A stretch of DNA of 64,000 nt, from assembly GCF_001465875.1 (NCBI RefSeq), contig NZ_LN901324.1, forward strand, positions 1,302,001 through 1,366,000, written 5' to 3'. The notes beneath the pieces are model-generated. The model did no database searches. It was not told the origin of the DNA and saw only the letters and a list, made by a program, of their open reading frames with translations. A program made the translations under genes and the position numbers. Every line of letters begins with the position of its first letter. Position 1 is the stretch's first letter. Source of the stretch: Legionella saoudiensis. Lineage in GTDB: Bacteria; Pseudomonadota; Gammaproteobacteria; Legionellales; Legionellaceae. Below are positions 45,205 through 54,550 of this stretch, piece by piece.

Positions 45205-46418
45205 GAGACACTATGCGGTTTAGTTTTTTTGGATGAGTGATGCTCCTGCACTATAATTTTGGAGCCATTCATCAGCTTATCCGCTCCTTCAATAACCACA
45301 TGTTGTCCAGGTGCTAAACCTTGAGAAATTACCGTGTCATCGCCACTAGCAGGTCCCATCACCACTGGAGTTGTGGTTACCGTATGATCTGCGTTCACTA
45401 TGTACACAAAATCTTCCGAAGTGGTATGTTGTATGGCGGAGGTAGGAACCAAGGTTGCTTTAGTTAAAGTGTTTACTAATATTTGCACATTAACAAATTG
45501 ATTAGGAAATAATTTGCTTTCTTTATTATCAAAAATTGCCCTTAGCTTTACCGTTCCAGTCGCAGGATCAATCTGATTGTTCAGGGCAATTAATTTTCCT
45601 GTTGCCAATAACTTATTCTGCTGGCGATTGTATACTTTTACCTCCAAATTCTTCCCCTTAAATGCCTGAGGTGCTACTTGAGGCACGAAATCTTCTGCAA
45701 TGGGGAAAATAACAGTGATTGGGTCATGAGTTGTAATTACAGCAATACCGCTGGTCGTTGAAGTTTGTACAAAATTGCCTGGATCAATTAATCGTAGACC
45801 AACTCGTCCATCGATTGGCGACGTAATATTGCAATAAATCAGATTAATCTTAGTGCTCTGAATTAAACCTAAATCCGTTTCAACATTACCTTCATACTGT
45901 TTCACTAATGCTTGTTGTGTTGCTAAAGTTTGTTGCGATATCGAATTTTCTTTCCATAAAGTTTGGTAACGCTTCAGATCGATTCGCGCATTTTCTAATA
46001 ATGCAGTATCTCGTTTTAAATCACCTTGGTATTGAGTTAATAAGGCTTCATAGGGGCGTTGATCAATTTGTGCAATGAGCTGTCCTTTTTTAACCAAATC
46101 CCCTTCTTTAAATAAAACCTGCATTAAGAGGCCATTAATTTGTGATTGAACAGTGACAGTATAAACAGGAGTAACTGTACCCAAAGCGGAAATATAAATT
46201 GGCACGTCACGCGTTGTGACGACTCCAGAAACAATGGGTATTGGCTTGACCGGATTTGGATTATGTTTTTTAGCAAAAAAATACCATACCAGCACAAGAA
46301 GCAGCACCAGAATCAGGATGAATAATCCTAATGAGCTTTCTGAGGGGAAGCGTTTCTTCCATCCAGGGGGAATCACCCATTTTTTCTTACTTTTTTCAGG
46401 TGACTTAACTCCTTGCAT
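45201..46418 (-). CDS. RND efflux membrane fusion protein, MdtA-like
   Basis: The 405-residue periplasmic adaptor has a basic N-terminus and one membrane anchor (about 30-50), then YISALGTVTPVYTVTVQSQI, the lipoyl half-motif LFKEGDLVKKGQLIAQIDQRPYEA, a coiled-coil hairpin (about 125-180), the returning ITSPIDGRVGLRLIDPGNFV and the beta-barrel part. It bridges the pump pair to the outer-membrane channel. It is the first gene of the minus-strand operon MFP-RND-RND-OMF, the mdtABC-plus-channel arrangement. Confidence 0.9.
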   Translation of the reverse strand: MQGVKSPEKSKKKWVIPPGWKKRFPSESSLGLFILILVLLLVLVWYFFAKKHNPNPVKPIPIVSGVVTTRDVPIYISALGTVTPVYTVTVQSQINGLLMQVLFKEGDLVKKGQLIAQIDQRPYEALLTQYQGDLKRDTALLENARIDLKRYQTLWKENSISQQTLATQQALVKQYEGNVETDLGLIQSTKINLIYCNITSPIDGRVGLRLIDPGNFVQTSTTSGIAVITTHDPITVIFPIAEDFVPQVAPQAFKGKNLEVKVYNRQQNKLLATGKLIALNNQIDPATGTVKLRAIFDNKESKLFPNQFVNVQILVNTLTKATLVPTSAIQHTTSEDFVYIVNADHTVTTTPVVMGPASGDDTVISQGLAPGQHVVIEGADKLMNGSKIIVQEHHSSKKTKPHSVS

Positions 46419-46497
46419 GAGTACGACGGTCCTTCGTTAAAATTAATGCTGGTCCATCATAACGTGCAATTCATTCCCTCGTAAAGAGAATTTTGCC

Positions 46498-47358
46498 CTA
46501 AAAAACAGCTACTTCGGGCCTGATTTTTTGCCATTGTATTAATGGAGAACATTCTGGTTTTGCCATTTTATCTACTGGAAGATAAAAAGTTTGCTCTAGT
46601 AAATGCTGTCCACTCAATGCAGCATGCGATACATGATCAGTAAAAACAATCCACGTGCTTTGGGCAGGAAAATCAACACGCGTTTTACTCACTTGGGATT
46701 GATATGCATCATCAAGCTTCATCGTATCATGTAAATGCAGCATGTAATGATCATAGGCGGAACGTAATGTTTTTGTGGTTTTCGTCCATTTCAGCACCTT
46801 CGCTTTTAATTTGCTGTAGGTGGCAATTTGTGGAGCAAAACGCGCAAGAACTTGAGAGAATGGTTCGCCTAGGTTCCAAACACGTGGCTCATTATGAGGA
46901 TTCACATTACAAAAAACACGTAAAATACGTAATCCATGCACGGGGCTGGCGGAAAATGAATCCACATGTAAACGGGTGTCATCTTTACGTTTGGAACTAA
47001 CACGTCCATTGATTTGGGCTGGTCTAAAACTAGTACGTCCCCAGCGTAAATGAGGAATATATGAGGGTAAAGCTGCTTGGATTAAATTGTATGAAAAATC
47101 AGCATATCCTTGCATCATTTGGATAAGTTGTGCATCAAGCCCGGGTATATCCTTTTTATAGGCGTTTAAACTTTTTTTCTGAGAGTCATAGCTAATATTT
47201 TTTCGGCTGCCATCAAGTATGGTTTCTGACATTAAATTTGGGTGAATTTCAGAAAAGACATAGTTTGGAAAAAATAATACTTTTCCATGCTCTAACTGTT
47301 CAATGCTTTCTTGCTGATTGATGTGTTCAATGTCCTGTGTCAGTAAATAAGAATTCAT
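46498..47358 (-). CDS. Kdo hydroxylase (Fe/2-oxoglutarate dioxygenase family)
   Basis: The 286-residue protein matches the Kdo hydroxylase family, which converts the Kdo of lipid A inner core to D-glycero-D-talo-oct-2-ulosonic acid. The iron-binding HxD is in TRLHVDSFSASPVHG (near residues 128-133), a preceding HLRWGRTSFRPAQI segment is family-specific, and the distal His is in FTDHVSHAALSGQH near residue 250. An AGAGGT ribosome binding site precedes the start. Divergent from ychJ across 198 bases with a palindrome. Confidence 0.82.
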   Translation of the reverse strand: MNSYLLTQDIEHINQQESIEQLEHGKVLFFPNYVFSEIHPNLMSETILDGSRKNISYDSQKKSLNAYKKDIPGLDAQLIQMMQGYADFSYNLIQAALPSYIPHLRWGRTSFRPAQINGRVSSKRKDDTRLHVDSFSASPVHGLRILRVFCNVNPHNEPRVWNLGEPFSQVLARFAPQIATYSKLKAKVLKWTKTTKTLRSAYDHYMLHLHDTMKLDDAYQSQVSKTRVDFPAQSTWIVFTDHVSHAALSGQHLLEQTFYLPVDKMAKPECSPLIQWQKIRPEVAVF

Positions 47359-47388
47359 TTTTTCGATGACCTCTGATTAGATGATTGA

Positions 47389-47417
47389 ATGTAAGTTGGG
47401 TCATGACCCACTTACAT
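47389..47417. repeat. GTTGGGTC palindrome (copy, extended arms)
   Basis: ATGTAAGTTGGGTCA and TGACCCACTTACAT form a nearly perfect inverted repeat of about 14 base pairs with one unpaired base. The core is the same as at 37187 and 60600. It lies in the divergent gap between the Kdo hydroxylase and YchJ genes, so it is not a terminator for either. Confidence 0.8.
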
Positions 47418-47556
47418 TTTTTGCGAAATTGTGCACTGATTATTTTTTTTCTGCCAGTTTTTTCTGAGAAAACGCAGCTAATAAAAGAATAAGTCTAAAA
47501 ATTTCGATTCATATCGCATATAATCTTTAGGTTAATTATTTGCCTGGGAAGCACCT

Positions 47557-48036
47557 ATGACATATTGCCCTTGCGGAACCCCAAAAACATACGAACATTG
47601 TTGTGGTTTATATCTTGAAAAGCACCAGGTACCACAAACACCTGAGCAATTGATGCGTTCACGATATACTGCTTATAGCCTGGCTAATATTGATTACATA
47701 AAAAAAACCATGAGCGGTAAAACGCTCGTAGGCTTCAATCCCATAGAAGCTGAGCAATGGGCAAAAAGTGTTACCTGGCTGGGCTTAGAAGTTTTAAGTG
47801 CTGAACCAACTGATTCAGATACAGGCTTTGTTGAGTTTTGCGCGCGCTTTATGGAACATGGTCAAGTAAAAGTAATTCATGAGTTAAGTGAGTTTCATCA
47901 AGAAAATGGTTCCTGGTTTTATGTGGATGGGGTCAATAAAGAACCCCCTTCCAAGAGCAAGAAACAACCAATAAGCAGAAATGGCCCCTGCCCTTGTGGT
48001 AGCGGTAAAAAATATAAAAATTGTCACGCTAAATAA
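47557..48036 (+). CDS. YchJ family protein with two SEC-C zinc motifs
   Basis: The 159-residue protein has a SEC-C-like CxC...CC motif at the N-terminus (CPCGTPKTYEHCCG) and another at the C-terminus (GPCPCGSGKKYKNCH), with the YchJ domain RYTAYSLANIDYIKKTM... between. SEC-C motifs bind zinc and often mediate contacts with SecB or the ribosome; the role of YchJ itself is not established. It is 18 bases upstream of the antiporter gene and probably co-transcribed. Confidence 0.9.
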   Translation: MTYCPCGTPKTYEHCCGLYLEKHQVPQTPEQLMRSRYTAYSLANIDYIKKTMSGKTLVGFNPIEAEQWAKSVTWLGLEVLSAEPTDSDTGFVEFCARFMEHGQVKVIHELSEFHQENGSWFYVDGVNKEPPSKSKKQPISRNGPCPCGSGKKYKNCHAK

Positions 48037-48054
48037 ATTCCCGGGTTACATATT

Positions 48055-49848
48055 ATGAATGGAAATGTTTTACTAAATGTCTTTATCTTTCTTGCTGCTG
48101 CCAGCATTATGGTGCCCATTGCCAGTCGATTTAAACTAGGTTCCGTATTAGGTTACCTTATTGTTGGGATGCTTATTGGCCCTTTCGGATTAAAACTTAT
48201 TGGCAACTCCCAGCAGATCATGCACTTTGCCGAATTTGGCGTCATTATGATGTTATTTTTAATCGGCCTTGAGCTCGAACCCTCCATGTTATGGAAGCTC
48301 AGAAAACTCATTGTAGGCTTAGGTAGCCTACAAGTGGTGATTACCACTGCTGTTTTAGTAGGAGTTGGCCTCATGCTTGGTTATAACTGGCGGCCCACAC
48401 TGGCAGTAAGCATGGCCCTTTCGCTTTCTTCTACAGCCCTAGTTTTGCAAATGCTACAAGAAAAAAACTTGCTCAAAACAGCGGAGGGTGAGGCGTCCTT
48501 TGCCATTCTTTTATTCCAGGACATTGCGGTAATCCCTATTTTAATTATCATCCCGTTGCTGCAATTAACTGGACATATTCAAATCAACCCGCAAGAAACC
48601 TCCTTTATGATCCAGCTGCCGAAGTGGTTACATGCGCTTATTGTTGCTGGGGTTATTGGTTCCATTATTTTAGTGGGGCATTATTTATCTAGATATTTAT
48701 TTTTTATTATCGCGAAAACCAACCTACGAGAAGTGTTTACCGCTTTTTCGCTGGCCCTGGTTATTGGCATCACTTTACTTATGGAATCCATAGGTGTTTC
48801 CCCTGCGTTAGGCGCATTTATTTCTGGAGTAGTATTAGCCAACTCTCAATATAAGCATGCCATTGAAGCCGACATTCAACCTTTTAAAGGCTTATTACTT
48901 GGGCTATTTTTTATTTCTGTAGGCATGGGCATGGACTTTTCGCTCTTTTCAGACCAGGCCTGGCTTATCCTTGGCGCTGTATTGGCCTTAGTCTTAATTA
49001 AGGCAACAACGCTCAATATTTTAGGTCGCTACTTTGATTTAACTAATTTTCAAACCTTCGGCTTAGCCTTTGCTTTATCGCAAGGAAGTGAATTTGCTTT
49101 TGTACTCTTCCAATATGCAGGCTCAACCCGAGTCATAAATAACAATACTATAGATTTCTTCACCTTAGTCGTCGCCCTCTCCATGCTAACCACCCCCTTT
49201 TTAATGCTGCTGTATAATCGCATTATTTTGCCACGTTACATGAGTATGCTGCCAGAAAAAGAATACGATTCAATTAATGAAAGCAACGACATTATTCTTG
49301 CTGGTTATGGACGTTTTGGCCAAATTATCGGACGTCTACTCAATGGAGAGAAAATCAAAGTCACCGTATTAGAAAATAATGCCGAACAAGTCGAACTGTT
49401 AAGAAAATTTGGTTACATCGGCTATTTTGGAGATGCCACCCGGCTTGATTTACTTAAGAGTGCAGGAGCAGAGAACGCGAAACTATTGATTGTTACGGTG
49501 GGTAATGTCGATGCAAATCTTAGAATAGTGCAGTTAGCGAAAGAGCACTTCCCACATCTCAAAATCTATGCCAGAGCACGTAATCGTCAACATGCCTATG
49601 AATTACATAAGTTAAATGTTGATTACTTTATCAGGGAAGTTTTTGAGTCTTCGCTTAGCATGACTAAAGAGGTTATGAAATTTTTGGGGTATAAGCATGA
49701 GGATATTGTGCGAAAAGCTAAAGCTTTCAAAAAACATGATGAGGCGACTTTAATTCAATCATTTGAATTTTTTGAACAAGAAAGGGATTTAATTAACTTT
49801 GCCCGACAAGCACGCGGAGAATTAGAACGGATTTTGCATTCCAATTAG
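48055..49848 (+). CDS. KefB/KefC-type monovalent cation:proton antiporter (CPA2) with RCK domain
   Basis: The 597-residue protein has 12-13 membrane helices (residues 1-385) of the CPA2 Na+/H+ exchanger fold, with GYLIVGMLIGPFGL, LFLIGLELEP and LLFQDIAVIPILI typical of Kef channels and transporters. The C-terminal half is a TrkA-N/RCK domain with the Rossmann motif GYGRFGQIIGRLL near residue 420, and GDATRLDLLKSAGAENAK. E. coli Kef proteins export K+ when glutathione adducts build up; glutathione binding is not shown here. Confidence 0.9.
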   Translation: MNGNVLLNVFIFLAAASIMVPIASRFKLGSVLGYLIVGMLIGPFGLKLIGNSQQIMHFAEFGVIMMLFLIGLELEPSMLWKLRKLIVGLGSLQVVITTAVLVGVGLMLGYNWRPTLAVSMALSLSSTALVLQMLQEKNLLKTAEGEASFAILLFQDIAVIPILIIIPLLQLTGHIQINPQETSFMIQLPKWLHALIVAGVIGSIILVGHYLSRYLFFIIAKTNLREVFTAFSLALVIGITLLMESIGVSPALGAFISGVVLANSQYKHAIEADIQPFKGLLLGLFFISVGMGMDFSLFSDQAWLILGAVLALVLIKATTLNILGRYFDLTNFQTFGLAFALSQGSEFAFVLFQYAGSTRVINNNTIDFFTLVVALSMLTTPFLMLLYNRIILPRYMSMLPEKEYDSINESNDIILAGYGRFGQIIGRLLNGEKIKVTVLENNAEQVELLRKFGYIGYFGDATRLDLLKSAGAENAKLLIVTVGNVDANLRIVQLAKEHFPHLKIYARARNRQHAYELHKLNVDYFIREVFESSLSMTKEVMKFLGYKHEDIVRKAKAFKKHDEATLIQSFEFFEQERDLINFARQARGELERILHSN

Positions 49849-49988
49849 TACCAATTTGGAGCCACTACTACTAAGGGATGGAAATTTATCCTCTAATGCG
49901 GCTCCAGCTCATGCAAGCAATGGCTCCCTCCGTCAATGGGAGAAGTAAATTCTGGCTGAACTACCGGCAGTAAGCCTTGGAGTAATAG

Positions 49989-51164
49989 ATGATCAATTTT
50001 CAAGATATTTCTTTAAAAACTTTTCTTAGCGAATATTGGCAGAAAAAACCTTTAGTGATTCGTAATGCCTTGCCCAGTTTTGTTAATCCCTTATCGCCTG
50101 ATGAATTAGCCGGACTTGCCTTGGAAGAAGATGTTGAAAGTCGAATTGTTTGGGAAACACCAGAACAAAATCCTGCATGGCATCTAAAACGTGGGCCCTT
50201 TTCAGAGCAAGATTTTAATACTTTGCCTAAAAGCCACTGGACCTTATTAGTTCAAGGGGTAGATCGATTAATTCCCGAGGTGTATGCCTTGCTGGATTAT
50301 TTTGACTTTCTCCCCCAATGGCGCATTGATGACATTATGATTAGCTTTGCAGCACTTAATGGCAGCGTGGGGCCACATTATGACAACTACGATGTCTTTT
50401 TATATCAAGCACAAGGATGTCGTGAATGGTTATTAACCACGAAGGAATGTAATCAGGAAAATTACCTTAAAGATCTTGAATTACGTATCATGGACCGTTT
50501 TGCTGTAGAAGAAAAAATTATCCTTGAAGAAGGCGACATGCTTTATCTGCCACCCCATGTTGGGCATTATGGTATTTCTCGTTCTGAAGCCTGTATGACC
50601 TATTCTTTTGGCTATCGCAGTTATCAAGGTCAAGAATTATGGGACAGTATTGGTGATTTCTTATCCGAAAAAGGTGCTTTCACAGATTTATATCAAGATC
50701 CAGATTGGTCGCACTTAAAAAATACCTCAGAAATCACTCAACCAGCATGGCAAAGCGCACAAAAACTCTTACAGAAATTGATCAATAATGAACAAATAAT
50801 GAAATCCTGGTTTGGCTGTTTTGCTACCCGGCTGGATCAGAATGCTGAGCAGCAATTACCTATGCCCTTAGAAGAAGATGAACTGGGGGATTTGCCAAGC
50901 TTTATTCAGGAATTGCGATCCGGAGTAAATCTTATGCGTGATGCCTCGTGCCGCTTTGCCTATGTAGAGGAAAACTCCGGCCAGATACAGCAATTTTTTA
51001 TTAATGGCTGCGAATGGGAGGTTAAGGAGGTAACACCAGAATTACTTAGGGAGCTGGCCAACCATCGAATGGTTAATACTAGACCCTATTTAGACCATAA
51101 ACCCAATCAATCGTTTCTTTTTGATTTATGGAAATTGCAGTGGTTGCAAATAGTAGATCATTGA
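49989..51164 (+). CDS. roxA: Ribosomal protein uL16 arginine hydroxylase
   Basis: The 391-residue cupin (JmjC-like) 2-oxoglutarate oxygenase matches YcfD/RoxA (373 residues), which hydroxylates an arginine of ribosomal protein uL16. Iron ligands are in GSVGPHYDNYDVFLYQ (HxD, near residues 125-127) and the second His in LPPHVGHYGISR near residue 190; the N-terminal KPLVIRNALP and the winged-helix C-terminal part fit. The preceding 140-base gap contains GGAGCC/GGCTCC inverted repeats (49870-49915) of unclear role. Confidence 0.92.
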   Translation: MINFQDISLKTFLSEYWQKKPLVIRNALPSFVNPLSPDELAGLALEEDVESRIVWETPEQNPAWHLKRGPFSEQDFNTLPKSHWTLLVQGVDRLIPEVYALLDYFDFLPQWRIDDIMISFAALNGSVGPHYDNYDVFLYQAQGCREWLLTTKECNQENYLKDLELRIMDRFAVEEKIILEEGDMLYLPPHVGHYGISRSEACMTYSFGYRSYQGQELWDSIGDFLSEKGAFTDLYQDPDWSHLKNTSEITQPAWQSAQKLLQKLINNEQIMKSWFGCFATRLDQNAEQQLPMPLEEDELGDLPSFIQELRSGVNLMRDASCRFAYVEENSGQIQQFFINGCEWEVKEVTPELLRELANHRMVNTRPYLDHKPNQSFLFDLWKLQWLQIVDH

Positions 51165-51230
51165 ATTTTAATTGGTTAAATGCGCAATCCTGGAGTATAG
51201 TTAAGGTATAAGTCATAACAAGGATCGGCC

Positions 51231-51368
51231 ATGAAAAAAATGATATTGGTGGTAGCTATGGTAGTTGCTTCTATAGCTTTGAGTAACTGTTGCGGAAATC
51301 CATGTAATGGAGTATGCGCACCTAGTGATTGTTCTGGTACTAATAGTTATACAGGAAATTGGTACTAA
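51231..51368 (+). CDS. Small Cys-rich exported protein (45 residues)
   Basis: The short frame has a good ribosome binding site (AAGGA, six bases spacing). The product starts MKKMILVVAMVVASIALSNC, a signal peptide with a possible lipobox (LSNC), and the mature part CGNPCNGVCAPSDCSG has five more cysteines. It ends TGNWY. It could be a tiny lipoprotein or a disulfide-bonded peptide. It stands alone between convergent neighbours. No family recognised. Confidence 0.65.
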   Translation: MKKMILVVAMVVASIALSNCCGNPCNGVCAPSDCSGTNSYTGNWY

Positions 51369-51445
51369 TAAAACCGCACATTATCACAAATATGCTTTAC
51401 TTTATCAAAATCAGCGCAGCCTGCTGCGCTGAAATAATCTAAAGC

Positions 51446-52360
51446 CTATTCTTCCACAATCTCTCTGCGCCAATTTAACCACCCTAAGTCAAAACTTAGC
51501 TTATGGCTAAACAACGTTATCAAAGCCCCTGCCAAAATAAAAACAATTCCTAAGGCACTCATAAGGCGTAACTCTTCACCCAGAAGTATTACCCCAAAAA
51601 TAACAACAAATACCGGTTCTAAAACAGATAAGATAGACGCTTTTTCAGAGCTAATATAGCGCAAGCTATAGAGCATTAGTAAAATAGGAACTACGGTGGC
51701 AATAATGGCAATCCCTAACAAATGTAACCATACAGTGGTTGAGGTGGGAACTGCAAGCGTATGGTTAAAAAGGGAAACAATAAGAGCCGTTACCATGCAT
51801 CCCAGGCAGACCATCAATGTGGACATATTTGGAGAAAGAGGATTTCGTTTGCTGGCAATAATGTAGCATGCATAAAAAAATGCGGACACCACCCCAAGCA
51901 GTATGCCTGACAAATTAAATGAGGAAGTACCCAGATCAACTAAAAAGCTCATGCCAATCAAAATAATTAAAATAGCTAAATAATAAACTTTCGGAATTGC
52001 TTGCTTATATACTAAAAAATTAATAAGCATAATTAATACAGGGTAGGTAAAAAAGATTACCATTGATACCCCAGAGCTTATGTATTGGCAAGCCAGGAAG
52101 TAAAGTAAGGTTGATAGGCCATAATAAACAACGCCAGTTAAAAAAGCATTTAACATGTTTTTAGCTGTATCGGTGCTCTTTTTAAGTTGTGGAAAAAGCA
52201 CAATTAGAATAGCGATACTGGAAATGAAAAAACGCCAAAATAACATCGTACTTGATGACATGGTTCCATTCATCGCGCTTAATCCGAAATAACCAATAAA
52301 TCCATATAAAAAGCCGGATAAAACTGCGTAAGTTGCGCCAAGGTGTTCTTTTGTCATCAT
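51446..52360 (-). CDS. EamA/DMT family transporter
   Basis: The 304-residue protein has ten predicted membrane helices in two EamA repeats, the drug/metabolite transporter fold. The repeat ends carry the usual YxxxxISSGVSMVIFFTYPV and YISSEKASILSVLEPVFVVI segments. Legionella genomes carry many such permeases; substrate not deducible. It is divergent from the NTPDase gene. Confidence 0.85.
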   Translation of the reverse strand: MMTKEHLGATYAVLSGFLYGFIGYFGLSAMNGTMSSSTMLFWRFFISSIAILIVLFPQLKKSTDTAKNMLNAFLTGVVYYGLSTLLYFLACQYISSGVSMVIFFTYPVLIMLINFLVYKQAIPKVYYLAILIILIGMSFLVDLGTSSFNLSGILLGVVSAFFYACYIIASKRNPLSPNMSTLMVCLGCMVTALIVSLFNHTLAVPTSTTVWLHLLGIAIIATVVPILLMLYSLRYISSEKASILSVLEPVFVVIFGVILLGEELRLMSALGIVFILAGALITLFSHKLSFDLGWLNWRREIVEE

Positions 52361-52532
52361 GATGTAATCCAGTATAAACAGAGGAGTTTAATTGCTTGTA
52401 ACCAGAGGCTACCCTCTAAGTTTCCCTAATTCGCAGCAGGCAAAAAGGTTGCTAAAATTCAGTGCCAGGTAAGCAAGCTACATTATTCAATTGTTTTTTT
52501 AGTAATTTAACATTTTTTGTTAGGATATCATA

Positions 52533-52561
52533 TTGAAAACAAAAAATACATAGTGTATTAT
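52533..52561 (+). promoter_or_regulatory. Likely sigma-70 promoter of the NTPDase gene
   Basis: TTGAAA (52533-52538), 17 bases, TATTAT (52556-52561), 29 bases before the ATG at 52591. Both boxes and the spacing are close to consensus, making it one of the best promoter matches in the window. Confidence 0.6.
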
Positions 52562-52590
52562 TTGCGCACTAAATCTTAAAGGCTGAGACT

Positions 52591-53727
52591 ATGCTGCGTT
52601 TTTTCATCTTTATCTCCTGCTGCTTCTTCATATCAACGAATGTTTATGCCGAAAAAAATCCTTGTAAAGACCATCATTGTATCGCTGTAGTTGATGCAGG
52701 AAGTACGGGCTCCAGACTACATGTTTTCACTTATGATAAAGATAAAACCAGCACCCCAACGAATATCACAGAAGTTTGGTCCAAAAAAATAAGCCCCGGG
52801 CTTGCAACAATTGAAAAAAATCAAAACACAATTGATTCCTACATGACTATTCTCTTTGCTGGGGCACCTACGCAGCAAATGCCTGTTTATTTTTATGCTA
52901 CTGCCGGAATGCGTCTAATCCCTCAAGCAAAACAGAAAGTTTATTATCAAAATATTAGAAACTGGTTTAACCAGAATGCCAATTGGCAATTAATGGATGC
53001 CAAAACAATTACCGGAGATGATGAGGCGCTCTATGATTGGCTGTCTGTAAACTATCATCTTAAAACGTTACAATCGTCCTCGACAGAATCTGTCGGCGTA
53101 TTGGACATTGGCGGCGCATCCACGCAAATCGCGTTCCCTGTGCCCAGTGAAGCCACCCAACAAAAAGGGAAGTTTATTGAGTTAAATCTTTATGGGCAAC
53201 ACATTACCTTATTCGTACATAGTTTTCTTGGTTTAGGTCAAAATGAAATGGCCCACCAGTTACTTGATTCCTCTTCTTGCTTTTCTGAGAGCTACCCTCT
53301 TCCTAGCGGTGAATTGGGCGCTGGAAACGCGCACGAATGTGCTCAAGAAATTGAGTCATTAATCAACGGGGTGCATAAGGCAAACCAAATCATTCAACCA
53401 CTTCTAAGTAGTCAACCTACGCGCTCTTGGTATGCAATAGGCGGTATTGCTAACCTTGCTGAAAGTAAGCCATTCCAATTCCCTGGAGGGCAATTAACCA
53501 CTCAAGATTTCCTCCAGCAAGCAAACGATTTCGCCTGCCATCAAGCTTGGGATACTTTAAGTACTACTTATCCTGATAATGAGTATCTGGACTCCTATTG
53601 TCTCTTACCGGCTTTTTATTATGCATTAATGGTGCATGGTTATGGGTTTTCACCTACACAAACGGTGAATTATGTACCTTCTGAGCAGAACATAGATTGG
53701 ACGATTGGGGTAGTATTACATCATTAA
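52591..53727 (+). CDS. Ecto-nucleoside triphosphate diphosphohydrolase (apyrase)
   Basis: The 378-residue secreted enzyme of the GDA1/CD39 family hydrolyses NTP and NDP. The signal peptide ends NVYA. Apyrase conserved regions are visible: ACR1 VVDAGSTGSRLHVF (34-47), ACR2 FYATAGMRL (about 107), ACR3 TGDDEALYDWLSVNY with the catalytic Glu (about 150), ACR4 VLDIGGASTQIAF (about 170), ACR5 near YAIGGIANL. The family is mainly eukaryotic; L. pneumophila has two members (Lpg1905, Lpg0971), and Lpg1905 contributes to intracellular growth. The closest of the two cannot be decided here. Confidence 0.92.
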   Translation: MLRFFIFISCCFFISTNVYAEKNPCKDHHCIAVVDAGSTGSRLHVFTYDKDKTSTPTNITEVWSKKISPGLATIEKNQNTIDSYMTILFAGAPTQQMPVYFYATAGMRLIPQAKQKVYYQNIRNWFNQNANWQLMDAKTITGDDEALYDWLSVNYHLKTLQSSSTESVGVLDIGGASTQIAFPVPSEATQQKGKFIELNLYGQHITLFVHSFLGLGQNEMAHQLLDSSSCFSESYPLPSGELGAGNAHECAQEIESLINGVHKANQIIQPLLSSQPTRSWYAIGGIANLAESKPFQFPGGQLTTQDFLQQANDFACHQAWDTLSTTYPDNEYLDSYCLLPAFYYALMVHGYGFSPTQTVNYVPSEQNIDWTIGVVLHH

Positions 53728-53841
53728 CCATCATGTATCAGGAACGAGCGACAAAGAGCGGCCCAGAAATTGGTAGCGCAAACCTGGGGTTGGCCCGCGA
53801 TATTCGTAATGACAGGAATTAATTTAGAAATACGACCTATA

Positions 53842-54375
53842 TTATAGCTCTGCTAGTGAAAAGTCATTCACACATAAAATGGGGTTTTGGCCATAAAAAG
53901 TACTGATGGCATCGCGAAATCGTTTGGCTCGTTCAGAGAGCCCATACGTGCAATAATGTTTTACTTGCTCATACACGGCCTGTTTAAATGCTTCTGAATC
54001 GGATTGCTCGCCATCTAAATTATCAATACTTACGCGAAACTTGTGTCCCGCCGCTTTAGAAAGTATCCACTCTATCGCCTGAGGCTTTACTTCGACTTGC
54101 TGAAATAAGGCTTGCTGCTCTGCCGTACGCCCATCAGGGGCATACCAATAGCCAAAATCAACTTGCTTTCTACGCTCTTCTCCCGCAATTAGCCAATGTG
54201 CGCATTCATGCAATGCGCTACTAAAAAAACCATGGGCAAAGAAAATAGCATGATAACTACGCTGGTCGTCTGCAGGCAAATAAATAGGCTCATTACCACC
54301 TTTTACCAATCTGGTGTTATAATCCGCGCCAAAACAAGCGTGAAAAATGGTTATCAAATCCTCGTAGTGATGCAC
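53842..54375 (-). CDS. epmC: Elongation factor P hydroxylase
   Basis: The 177-residue protein matches YfcM/EpmC (182 residues), which hydroxylates the lysyl-lysine modification of EF-P. The metal site is SALHECAHWLIAGEERR (HExxH, near residues 55-60), followed by DFGYWYAPDGRTAEQQALFQ and VEVKPQAIEW, all typical. It stands alone; its usual modification partners EpmA, EpmB and efp are not in the window. Confidence 0.88.
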   Translation of the reverse strand: MHHYEDLITIFHACFGADYNTRLVKGGNEPIYLPADDQRSYHAIFFAHGFFSSALHECAHWLIAGEERRKQVDFGYWYAPDGRTAEQQALFQQVEVKPQAIEWILSKAAGHKFRVSIDNLDGEQSDSEAFKQAVYEQVKHYCTYGLSERAKRFRDAISTFYGQNPILCVNDFSLAEL

Positions 54376-54550
54376 AAATACCTTTTCAATGGCTAAAACA
54401 AAACAATAATGCTTAATTTATACTAATATGATTAAAGAGTCATCGTTTTTTTGTGAAGTTTTATTGTGTAACTTCGCAATAAATTAAGCACATTGCACTG
54501 TTGTTTTACTGCAATTTACTTTAATTTCTGCTAAATAATGAGAAGAATAT

